Positions 45,701-55,544 of a DNA stretch of 64,000 nucleotides are shown in pieces. Each line of letters opens with the position of its first letter. The first letter of the stretch is position 1. The translations under genes were made by a program, and so were the position numbers. Origin of the DNA: Thunnus maccoyii (taxonomy: Eukaryota > Chordata > Actinopteri > Scombriformes > Scombridae); NCBI RefSeq assembly GCF_910596095.1, contig NC_056548.1:841815-905814 (forward strand), given 5' to 3'. The notes under the pieces were generated by a model that was not told the DNA's origin, ran no database searches, and saw only the letters and a list, made by a program, of their open reading frames with translations.

Positions 45701-47486
45701 AGCCTACATAAGCACATGTCATGTTTTACAGGAAGAAAACATGATTGGATTTTGATATAAGAATGACAGTATGACCAGGATGTGATCTAAAAGTGTTAAA
45801 AAGACTTTTTTCATTTTATCTTGACTTTAAATTATAAAAGTACCAGTCAACAGTTTGGACACACGTTCTCACTGAAGAGAAGGAAGGTGTGTCCAGACTT
45901 CTGACTGCTGCTGTATGCAGCTATTTATATGTGATAACAGTCTGTATACATATCACCAACCCCACAAAACTATTAATCAATTCAGGAATATAATCAACAG
46001 ATTAATCTATTAATAATGAAAATAATCATTAGTTGCAGCTCAAGACATTTGATTTAATTCTATCGTAGGATCCCACCAAACTACACTAAAAAAATCATTA
46101 TTTAGGTTTTGCATTGACAACTTTCTTTAGCATTTCATTCAGATCTATCAATAATGATTAATGCTGTATTCAAGGATTTAAGGACCTTTATTGTCTTTAC
46201 AGTTTCAAATGTTGCCTATAAAGACATGAAACCGTGTTTCCAGATCTCAGTGAAAAGGAAGTGAAAATGCAAAAAAAGGTATCAAAACTTTAGAAGAATT
46301 TAAGATTAGGTTTGAAAAATATTTTAAAAAATCGAGAATATAGTGTGCAAGGTTGAATCGGCACAGGCACTGAAAAAGTGTAGCAGCCTTCATGAGCATG
46401 GAATAAAAACTATAACTGAGCTGCTATAATTATGATTATTTTATCCTGTTTTCTGTCTTTTCTCAGTGTGGCTTTAATACAGATGTTGCTTCAGTTTATA
46501 TGTGATTTTTTTAATGAATCATTATTAAAAACATTTACAGTTCATCTGATGTTAAATAATCTAGATTTTACTTGTGGAAATTGAAGGAATAATACTTAGT
46601 GTGGTTAGAGGAGCTGCTGGTTACAGTAGCTGGTTAGTATTAATAACTAGTTGCAGTCAGGCCTTCAGACAGACAGACAGGCAGAGAGAGAGACAGGCAG
46701 ACAGGCTGCCGAGTCACTGCTGTCTCTCTGTCTGTCTGTCTCTTATAACTAACCCGGACTAAATCCAACAGCTCCTACAGCTGACACGGGTTAGTTCACA
46801 CCGCGCCGCTGGCCTGGTGTTTTCCGGCCAGTCAGCCGGGCCTCAGCCCTCCTGTCCCGGCCGGCTGTGGGCCAGTCAGCCCGGCCTCGGCCCTCCTGTC
46901 CCGGCCGGTCAGCCCGGCCTCGGCCCTCCTGTACCGGCCGGCAGCGGGCCGGTCAGCCCGGCATCGGCAATGCTGTTCCGGCCGGCTTCGGGCCGGTCAG
47001 CCCGGGCTCGGCCCTCCCGTTCCGGCGGGCTGCTGGCCGATCAGGCCGGCCGCGGCCCTCCTGTTCCGGCCGGCTGCAGGCCAGTCAGCCTGGCCCCGGC
47101 CCTCCTGTTCCGGCCGGCTGCTGGCCGGTCAGCCGGAATAAGATGGCCGCCCCGGGCCACACGGCCTGGGGCGCAGGCCCGGCCCGGCCCGGCACACGGA
47201 CCGTTACATGAAAAGAAAAAACGAAAAAACTCCGTTAACGTAACGGGAGTGAACCCTGGTACCGGGAGATGCGTCTGTATGACGTACAGACCGAATAACC
47301 GTCGGTGTCGGCATGCGGAGCTGCTAAAACTAACGGGAGCGGCAGCCATGCTAGCTAACATCACGCTAACGCTACCCGCCGAGCCGAGTAACGGTCCACC
47401 GGAGACCCGCAGCACAGGGACTCACATGAGCCGCTGCCCGAGAATCAGGCAGAGTTGTCGGGGAAACTACCGGAGGGGCTTACCAT
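39737..47486 (-). CDS. cfl2: Cofilin-2 (muscle-type ADF/cofilin), complete
   Basis: Actin-binding protein that severs and depolymerises filaments; in vertebrates CFL2 is the form of mature muscle. Four coding exons: 47484-47486 (ATG alone, then GTAAGC), 41934-42241, 41018-41094, 39737-39849. They total 501 nt, giving 166 aa, the cofilin length. The product begins [20 protein letters not shown], with Ser3, the LIM-kinase inhibitory site, present. [10 protein letters not shown] carries the nuclear localisation signal, and [20 protein letters not shown] is the actin-binding helix. It ends [12 protein letters not shown]. The split after the ATG is the classic cofilin gene structure. CFL2 rather than CFL1 is supported by residue choices such as [10 protein letters not shown] and the snx6/baz1a neighbours. 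Intron 1 is about 5.2 kb. Confidence 0.97.
39882..40048. repeat. Compound (AC)n/(AT)n microsatellite in cfl2 intron 3
   Basis: ACACAC and ATATAC blocks begin 33 bp upstream of the exon 4 acceptor. In the transcript they form a GU-rich tract. Confidence 0.9.
41125..41770. repeat. Minisatellite of ACAGCAGGAGAAC units in cfl2 intron 2
   Basis: About 650 bp of mixed 10-bp (ACAGGAGAAC) and 13-bp (ACAGCAGGAGAAC) units. It occupies most of the 839-bp intron between exons 2 and 3. In the transcript the unit reads GUUCUCCUGCUGU, almost the same as the real exon 3 acceptor tract GUUCUCCUGCAG. Three minus-strand open frames (200-290 codons) through it are repeat artefacts. Confidence 0.95.
42243..46800. 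other. cfl2 intron 1: old repeats and an unexplained GC-rich patch
   Basis: No exon supported. Divergent dispersed-repeat copies lie at about 43470-43800 and 44090-44470. A GC-rich patch at 44830-45095 ends in CAGAAAG-GTAACG on the plus strand, a donor-like site. It may be an unannotated plus-strand first exon or an alternative regulatory island; nothing further supports either. A GACAGACAGGCAGAGAGAG patch lies at 46671-46742. Confidence 0.5.
46815..47145. repeat. GC-rich 44-bp minisatellite inside the cfl2 CpG island
   Basis: About seven copies of a unit containing GGCCGGCTGCAGGCCAGTCA and GCCTCGGCCCTCCTGTTCC, in intron 1 about 340 bp downstream of the cfl2 start exon. It gives a long Gly/Pro/Ala-rich open frame on the plus strand that I judge non-coding. 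Confidence 0.85.
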
Positions 47487-47700
47487 GTTGTCCCGGAGTT
47501 TGTCCGCGCTGCTTCGCCGTCAGATCGGGGTTTCTCAGGGGTGAAAGGTAGCGGGGAGTGTGGCCGTCCGACCGGAGGAGGAGGAGGAGGAGAAGGGAGA
47601 GAGGGAGGAGGGAGGAGGGAGGGAGGGAGGGGAAGGGGGTCTGAGAGGGAGGAGGGAGGGAGAGGAGGAGGGAGGGGGGATTTCTCACAGCATATATTAT
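47146..47700 (-). promoter_or_regulatory. cfl2 promoter CpG island and purine-rich tract
   Basis: CG-dense sequence surrounds the ATG exon (47484-47486). At 47570-47680 the plus strand is almost pure GGA/GGGA, an R.Y tract able to form H-DNA or G-quadruplexes, about 90-190 bp upstream of the ATG. It probably overlaps the transcription start. No TATA box is seen. Confidence 0.6.
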
Positions 47701-49141
47701 CAGATTGATAGCTTGGTTTCTAACAGAGAGACCGTCTCCCTCCCCCGCTGTACCACTCACAAGCTAATAATCCAATAATCATCTGCTGCTGGTGAAATGT
47801 GCAACAAAGCACCTGATAATCTACAGAACCAAACATCTAATATAATCCATAATGTGACCACACACGTCTTCAAAACTGTCTAATAATACAAAGTGTCTAA
47901 TTCCAATTTATATTTCATCTGGTTGTCGCCTACTGATAACTCTCTTATTAATAAATAATCTGATACTGAACATAGTTTTGATATGATTGTTATGTGAAAC
48001 ACGACTTAAACCAAAAGTTTTACTTCCCTTAAATGAAGCTTCCCAGCAGACTATACTAATGTCCATGTAGCTCGAGCAAATAAACAAGGTGGGAGTGTCG
48101 CCTGAATATATACAGTAAGTCTATTTTCAAACTTGACACTAAATAACACTTGAGACTCTTATTCTAAATCCATCCAGCCGCCAGCAGACTGTTCAGTCAC
48201 ACTGTGATTCTCTATCAGCCACTCGGCTCTTATTCACAGCTTTTAGAAGAATTTGGAGAATTTATCTCAATTGATCTGAATGATGCTGGTGATCTAAATA
48301 AATCCTTTCTGGTACTTTTGGCTTCTCTCAGTTTCTTCATGAGTCGCCTCGTTGCAGCGGTAACAAACTGGATTTGGTTTTATCTCAAGTGAAAGCTGTT
48401 TCTGATCTGACTGTCTCTCTGCTGTGTCAGATCATTTTCTCATTAAGTCTGAAGCATCATGGGTCTGTTAATGTCGGCACAGATGTGTTTACTATTCGCC
48501 ACATTGGTCCGTTTGCTATATCTGCTGTTGGTCAGCAGTTTCCTGAAGTCTCGGTTCCTTTCACTGCAGACACAGAAACAGGCTCTGTTGAAAATTTCAC
48601 CAGTGACTTAAATGTGGCCTCTCTGGTTTCCTGGATTCAGTTTCTCCTTTTACTACCAGAACTAGGCAGTTAAAGAGGTCTGCACCCTGGTTTAATGATT
48701 TGCTCTGAAGCAGGCCTGCAGGACACTTTTACCTGTCTCGGCAGATTTTGAGACTATCTCTCTTCAAACTGACAAAGCTCAGTTCAGCTTCTAAACCAAC
48801 AACCTGCCTACTCGACCTTTTACCAGCAAAACTGCCACTGACCTCTGGTTAGTTTATCACTTACTACCAGCATTGTCCCCAGAAGCTTTAAGACTGCTGT
48901 TTTAAACCTCTAGTTAAGAAACCTCGAGTCTCTTAATAACTATCAACCAGTCTCTAATCTTCCATTCTTTTCTAGAGGACTAGAGAGAGTTGTGTCTCAT
49001 ATAAAAGAAAATTAGATGAACCTTTTTTGATCAGCTTTCAGGGCCCGTCACTCTTGAACCTGCTCCAACCAGAGAGGTTAATGATCTTCTTCTCTCTGTG
49101 CTTCTCTTTCTGGATCTCAGTGCAGCCTTTCACACCATTGA

Positions 49142-49552
49142 TCACTGTTTACTATTAGACCGACTACATTTTTTATCTGAAAGAACAGAGTGTGTCTGCT
49201 GTAATAATACTAATACTAATAAATTCCACATTATTTCTTTGAAGCCATGCTTGTAGGGTTCTGTTGAGAGGTAGAAGAAATTTCCCTTTTGTCGATACTG
49301 CGTTGCAGGCCCGTCGCTGAAAAAATGAAGTATACTGACTTGAGGGTGTCGTTCTCTCACTACCTTTAGAACTGGATCAAGGTGGGCCCAGATGGCCACC
49401 GGGCCGTGTCTTCTGGAGGGTGATATGGAGCAGAAGGTGTGCGGCGCTTGTTCACTCCAGTGTGCAGACTGGCCTGCTGGTGTGAGCCTCCGAAATGCAC
49501 AGATTGTATTTCTTCGCTGTACTTGCATGAGTAATTTTGCTATTACACACAT
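49142..49552 (-). pseudogene. Fragment of an unidentified transposon-type protein
   Basis: A 136-codon minus-strand frame lies in the block that interrupts the LINE. It contains AIWAHLDPVLKVVRERHP, SDGPATQYRQKGNFFYL and STEPYKHGFKEIMWN. I recall SDGPxTQYRxK-type sequences from repetitive fish genes likely encoded by DNA transposons, but cannot name the family. Its first codons run into LINE-derived sequence at the left end, and the N-terminal part and later domains are missing. Confidence 0.45.
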
Positions 49553-49580
49553 TTATCAGCATGTGGCAAAAAGTATCCGC

Positions 49581-49622
49581 ATGTCCACCCTGTCATGGAA
49601 GGCTCGCTGACAGGGTGGACAT
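49581..49622. repeat. Perfect 15-bp hairpin, 12-nt loop
   Basis: ATGTCCACCCTGTCA at 49581-49595 and TGACAGGGTGGACAT at 49608-49622 are exact reverse complements. They lie just upstream of the transposon-like minus-strand frame, inside the block that interrupts the LINE. Confidence 0.9.
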
Positions 49623-51714
49623 TTTTGGCTAATGTTAGCATTTAATGAGCACATGGTGGACCTTCAGTTAGCAACATGATTCCGTTAGCAAGGTGATTGT
49701 GTACTGTTTAACAAATATATTTTGAATTTCTGAAAAGTTTTTATATTAATTGATATTTCACTATGACATGAGTGGACATGACAAGCTTGACAACATCCAA
49801 CTACACACATAATATGATGAAAATTACGAAATATAAGTGTAAATACTTATTCTGCAACTGACCAGTGTTTCAGCCTCCATTGAAGACAAAGTGGTGGTAG
49901 TAATATCACTAAACACATCAGAGGGTTTCTTAAAGGAGCAGTTACCCCATAATGACAGTGACACATGCAAAATGTTCAGTATGATTATGAAAATAGAATA
50001 TACATGATCAAAATGACTCGTTTGATCAAATAACTTGTGTACAATAAAACCATATACATTTTTTTTGATTTAGTATCATTTAACCACTTATTACACTCAC
50101 TGTAGTTAGCAGAGCAGTGTGTGGGACATGCCAAAATCACGTACATGAAAAAATACAGTTTAAAATGAAGGAAACACATTTCAAGAGACTTATCATCGTA
50201 CTGGTATGTGTGTAAATGTTTGGCCATTCATAATAAGACCTCAGAGTTTCATTATTCTGCTACATTTTCATGATGACTGAGTGATTCTGAAGAGGACACC
50301 ACAGGCACTTTATAGTGATATTGACTCACTACATCCACACTCTCTGATGCTATGCAGATGATACTCAGCTGTATGTGCCTATAAAGGCTGATGATCATAG
50401 TCACATTAATAAATTAGAGGCCTGTTTGGCTGCTATGAAAAGTCGGATGTCACTAAATTTCCTGCTTCTAAATTCAGATAAAACTGAGATGTTGGTCGTT
50501 GGCTCTGATAGACTCAGACACCAGTTTGATCAAGTAAACAGCAACACTCGACAACTGTGTGATTTCACAAAGTGTAGCAGCCGAAAAATCTTGGTGTTAC
50601 GTTTGATCCCAGCGTCTCCTTTGATAAGCACACTAAACAAATCACCAACACTGCCTTTTTCACTTACAGCATAAAGGAAAAATCCAGTCTTTCCTGTTCA
50701 TGGCTGATGCAGAGACTAATACATGCATTCAGGTCTGACACATGTTGGTACTAAAAGTCTTCAGGTGGTTCAAAATGCTGCAGCTAGGATCTGAACTACA
50801 GCAAGAACATTTGACCATATTACGTCATTGGTTTCCTCTCCATGTTAGATCAGACTGTGAGCTGCTTCTGCTGACTTATAAAATCCTAAATGGGCTCCAT
50901 CATACCTGACTGATCTCCTTAAACCTGTTATTCCATCTGGAGCTCTCTGCTGTCAGACTGCAGGGCTCCTGTGTGTCTCCACAGTTAAATAGAAGTCAGC
51001 AGGTCTTTTCCTTTCAGCCTCGTTCTTATGGAACAACGTCCCTGCTGACGTCAATCAGTCTGTTGAGTCCTTTAAATCTAAACTTAAAACTCACTCACTT
51101 ACAATTAGTTGCCTTTAATTGAGTCTTTCATGAGCTTGTACTGCACAGTCGGTTTCTGTCTCAATGAATTTACTGAGCGCTGTCCTGCCAATCAGATTAT
51201 TGACTGTTGGAGTTGCTCTGATAATCATTGCATCTCTCCAAACTTCTGTTTGTTCTGCAAGCACATCTCCCTGTTTTCTCCTCCTGTCCTCTCTTGTCTC
51301 TCAAGCATCTCTTGCTGGACCAGAACCCATCCTGGACCAGAACCCATCCTGGACCTGCTCTGCTTCCCTGGTTCTCCATCCTGCAGGAGTTCAGCCTCAT
51401 GTCTCTCTCTCTCCTGTGTCAATAATGTCTCTTCTTGTCTCTTCTCTGTGTTTGTGATGGTGTGATGTGAGTCTCTGCTGTGTACATGTGCAGTCTGTCC
51501 TCCTGCCAGGTTTCCATGGTGATGGAGGTCACATGACTCAGGTCCTGTTCTGTTGGCTTCATCACACCCTTCATATAAATTATAAATCCATTATAATGTT
51601 GTTGTCCTGTTCCACGCTGTGTGTTATTTTCTGTATACACATCTATTTCCTGTCTGTCCGTCCTGCAGAGATCCTCCTCTGTTGCTCTTCCTGAAGTTTC
51701 TAACATTTTTTTCA

Positions 51715-51963
51715 CATTTCAACATTGTCCACTAATCGGAAGATCGGTGGTTCGATTCCCGGCTCCTCCAGTCTGCATTTCGATGTGTCCTTGGGCAAGG
51801 TACTAGATCTCCTCTGATGGGCAGGTTGGGACCTTGCACGGTCACCCCTGTACCATTCAGCGTATGAATGTGTGTGAACGGGTGAATGTGATTCGTAGTG
51901 TAAAAGCGCTTTGAGTGGTCGGAAGACTAGAAAGGCGCTAAACAAGTACAGTCCGTTTACCAT
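51715..51963 (+). mobile_element. tRNA-derived SINE
   Basis: The B box GGTTCGATTCC lies at 51749-51759. It is followed by the conserved GTGTCCTTGGGCAAGGTACT body and a LINE-related 3' end (AAAGGCGCTAAACAAGTACAGTCCGTTTACCATT). It interrupts the LINE 3' UTR exactly between CATTTTTTTC and CATTTTTCC, which look like a target-site duplication. Confidence 0.85.
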
Positions 51964-52041
51964 TTTTCCCCATTAAAGGTTTTTTTTAGGGAGTTTTTGG
52001 TTATTTGAATTAAGGGTCTAAGAACAGAAGATGTACTGCTG

Positions 52042-52217
52042 AGGACTGTGGATTTTGTCCTCCATCACTTCCATTGTAAGGTCATTATGAAGGGATCTTC
52101 TAATGGTCAGTATGAACAGGAGGAATGATTACAGCAAGAAAAACAGCTTTAATGTTCATTTGAGCTCCTGACTGTTGGTTTAAGACACACTTGATAAACT
52201 GTGAACTCGTCCTTTAA
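52042..52217. mobile_element. TTAA MITE, right-end fragment
   Basis: It carries CAGTATGAACAGGAGGAA and ends GTGAACTCGTCCTTTAA, as in the copy at 9868-10259. The left half is missing. Confidence 0.7.
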
Positions 52218-53004
52218 AGATCCGTTTTCTTTATCCTTATAAACATTGACTTATATCACTATTAACGACAGTTATTTTCTTCTTGTAGCTTCCTGGTTCA
52301 CCATCAGGCTGCTTCATTAGTTTCATTTGGAATTTAACCCTCATTTGCATAAAGTTGAAATTTTTCAGCTGTTGCCCCTCGCCGCCGGTCGGTGCCGTGT
52401 CACCTGGAATCCCACAATGCCTTGCGAAGTGATTCACTGGTGTCCCAAATAAAATGAATGTGAGTGAACTTTGTGTTGCATCGTGCTGCGTTCAGACACA
52501 AACTCGTAGGTACAGTATTAGATTCTGAAGATATTAAAGACTTCACACAACTTTAAAAAGCTATAAATAATTAAAATGATATGCTTTACAGAATAACATA
52601 ACTTAGTTAATTTTAGAATAAAAAAAACAATCATATTTCATTTGGAAGTGTTTGAACATGTGAATCATTTGACACGATTGTACAAAACTTATCATCAGTC
52701 GTGACATGTTATATGTATATTCTGTAAATGGTAATATGTATAATCCAGTAGGGCTGAACCATTAACCAACCATTACTCCTCAGTGGTTTTTTAATTGATT
52801 TCTGAAGTTTCATTTTTAAAAGTTTGATAAACAGATTCAGGATCAGAGTTCCCGTCTGATGTCACTGCATAAACAAGTTGAGATACTGAATTTTTAAATG
52901 TGTCCTCATCACTCTGAACCAGTGCTGGAAGCCTGTAGAGTCTGTATCAGTGTTTGTGAGCTTTGATTCTCTGAAATGTCAACATAAAGCGACTCAAGGC
53001 AGCA

Positions 53005-55544
53005 GTCGGTTATAAAAAGTCAATTTATTTTTACATTAGAACAACAACAGACAGGTTAGAGAGCGTCAGGAGGCAGAAGGCGTCTATCAGAGGATCAATC
53101 AGTCATAAATAAAGACAACGCAGAGACTTCAACTAAATAAATACGCAGCAGAAGAGGAGGGAAGGAAGGCTGCAGCGGCTCCAGTGTAGTGTCTACAGCC
53201 GACCTCCATCAACAAACAAACAAACAAACAAACACTGAGTGACAGAGCTGCTACACTCACACTAACATCTCAGCTGAACGTCAAACAAACAGCCTAAAGC
53301 GGGAAATAGTAGTCAAAATACAAAAAACTACGAGTCCAGAGAGGCCACGGCGGCTCACGTCTTTAAAGGAACAGTTCGATGTTTTGGGAATCGCTCTTTA
53401 TTCTCTTCATCTTAGAGCCTTAAATGTTCAGATGGATATTAAATCTAATGTCTGTGAGCTGGAGTTAAAAGTGTTAATCAGTGAGGCTAGCTGTTTCCCT
53501 CCGCTTCCAGTCTTTATGCTATGCTATGCTAAACTAAGCTAAGCTAACTGCATCCTGACAGCCATGAGATTAACATCCATCTGAACATGAGCATCACTCT
53601 CACAAAGAGAAACAATAAAAGTGTTTCCAAAAACATTTCCAGGTCTTCATCATCCTCCAGCTAACAAACTGTTTGAGATCATGAATGAATTAAATTTAAC
53701 ATGTGATATCTTGTTTGTCCTGAGATCACAACTCTGTTTTTAATTCATTATTGTCAATGTTCCTGACAGACACTATAACTGACTATGAATTTTGAGATTT
53801 AACTGTTTCCTCCAGATATAAAACGCTCGTTGTGTTGATGTTTATCTGTTCAGATCATTAGTTTAGTGAAGCGTTTAATTCCTGTTACAAACCTTCATCT
53901 CACAATCTTTAATTTTCTCAGGATAATTTATTTTAATTGAGGGCAGAAATGGGGCGTGGCCTGGGCATTTAGAGGGAGGGGCCACCTTTGGAGGAGGAGC
54001 TGTGTGTTAATTGGTGAACTCGTTAACAGTTTGATACCCTGAGATAAAAGAGAATCAGAGCGAGAACTTTGGAAGTCTGCAGCGGCTGAAATAAAAACGA
54101 ACTCTTCAGATTTCATTGAAGTGTATTTTCTGTTTTGTGCGCATCATGTTTGACAAAATAAACAGTCTGAGAACAAGTCCACATTCAGGAACGTGGTCTC
54201 AGACTTTTGGGCCTCACGGTTAATATATAGATTTTATTTTGATATTGGAAAAAATTCACTGGGAACAACTAATATAAAATCTACTTTGACAAGTGTGTCA
54301 GATCAAATAGAAACAGATGATATGATCAATGAGTTTTAAATGTCTCTAGTGAAGTGAGTACGAGGGATTAACTCTGTGGGAAAGTTGTTTTTTTCACATT
54401 TAAATATGAATTCAAATCAGTATCCTGTAAAAAAACTGAATGTAAAACGGACTTTTCAGTTTCACATCAGCAGAAAATGTTCAGCTTAAACTTGAGAATG
54501 AAATTAATAAACAGACTTTCTGCTCAGATTTCTGTCGTTTTTGAAGAAAATTAATTTTGTGACTTAATAGAAACGAGCTAAAAACTCTGGACATAAATGA
54601 AGTTTAATGTGCTATTTAATGTTCCAGTTGAGGATGCACAGTCTGCCGGTATGAAAATGAAAACAGTCCATTTTTCCCACTTTATTTTAATTTTGGGCAG
54701 CACCAGACTTCCATAGCTACGTGACGATGAGCCTGAACGCCGCGGCCGCTCTGCTTCAGTAAAAAACCAGCGAGCACTGTTAGAAAATATCTTCTCATTC
54801 AAATCAAAATCTTTTGTCCCTGAGCAAAACACAAACGGCCTGATTTGATTTTTTCTTTAATTGTCAGTGCAAAGCTGAAGTTGTTTTAGTGGTTTTTGCT
54901 TTTTTCTGAATGAAGAGAAAACATCAGATGAAAACTGTCTACGTCTCTACGGTCCTACAGCACCACAGGAATGTGTGTCCAACATGTCTGCTGCATGTCC
55001 GCCGTCTGTCCACGCAGACGGGAAAACGAATGCCCTGAACGTCAGCAGGTCGGAGGTCAAAGGCGTCAAGACAGACAGGAATTTACTACGTTTTTATGAA
55101 CTCTCAGTAGCTGCAACATTTTTACACAAGTTTTGTTTTTTTTAACGAGTTTCTGATCAGGTGATCAGGTGATCAGGTGAGAGGGGCGGAGCTCTATAAA
55201 CATAATGAAAGATGTAACTGTGTCTCAGGTGAGCTCAGTTGCACCTGAATCTAACTTTAACTGGTTTTATCATTAATTAAATGTTCCTGGTGAACCTTTT
55301 TAACATTGAACTTCATGACCTTTGACCCCCGCAGTCCCTTTAAACTCTTCTGATGAAGCGTTTCAGACATTTTGATTGATTCAGACCACTGTGGCTGACA
55401 GGTCTACAGGGGTCAGAGGTCACGAAGGAGTAAGTCTATCAGGAGGGAAACGATGGCAGCTTCTACGTCCGGCCCACTTCCAGTCCCTGGACCAATCAGA
55501 ACACAGCGGAGTGGACGGCGGTGAGGTCAGGGGGTGTGTTTGGT
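53005..55544 (-). other. Probable baz1a 3' UTR (about 2.5 kb) with poly(A) signal
   Basis: A minus-strand AATAAA (TTTATT at 53024-53029) is the furthest good signal before the LINE region. No exon lies between it and the stop at 55545. An earlier signal could be used instead. The UTR contains a solo foldback arm near 53487-53550 and a TTTAAAGGAACAGTTCGATG repeat start at 53364. Confidence 0.5.

Larger units (their letters stand above)
48180..52030 (+). mobile_element. Decayed L2/Rex-type LINE with two nested insertions
   Basis: Plus-strand relic between cfl2 and baz1a. The endonuclease end is recognisable around 48200-48670. The reverse transcriptase is recognisable by FLDLSAAFHTIDHCLLLDRL (from about 49107) and YADDTQLYV (about 50355-50381). 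A C-terminal LLLTYKILNGLHHT region lies near 50880. Frameshifts and stops are frequent. The 3' UTR (GATCCTCCTCTGTTGCTCTT, then TTTTTTTTAGGGAGTTTTTG, ending near 52025) is the usual fish LINE tail. It is split by a foreign block at about 49180-50330 and by a SINE at about 51715-51963. It is not functional. Confidence 0.8.

Noticed and set aside
46817-47551. 244-codon plus-strand frame rich in Gly, Pro and Ala
   Set aside because: A GC-rich minisatellite in a CpG island explains the lack of stops. It resembles no known protein.
51749-51759. tRNA gene suggested by the B box
   Set aside because: No intact A box or cloverleaf; the surrounding body and tail are those of a SINE.
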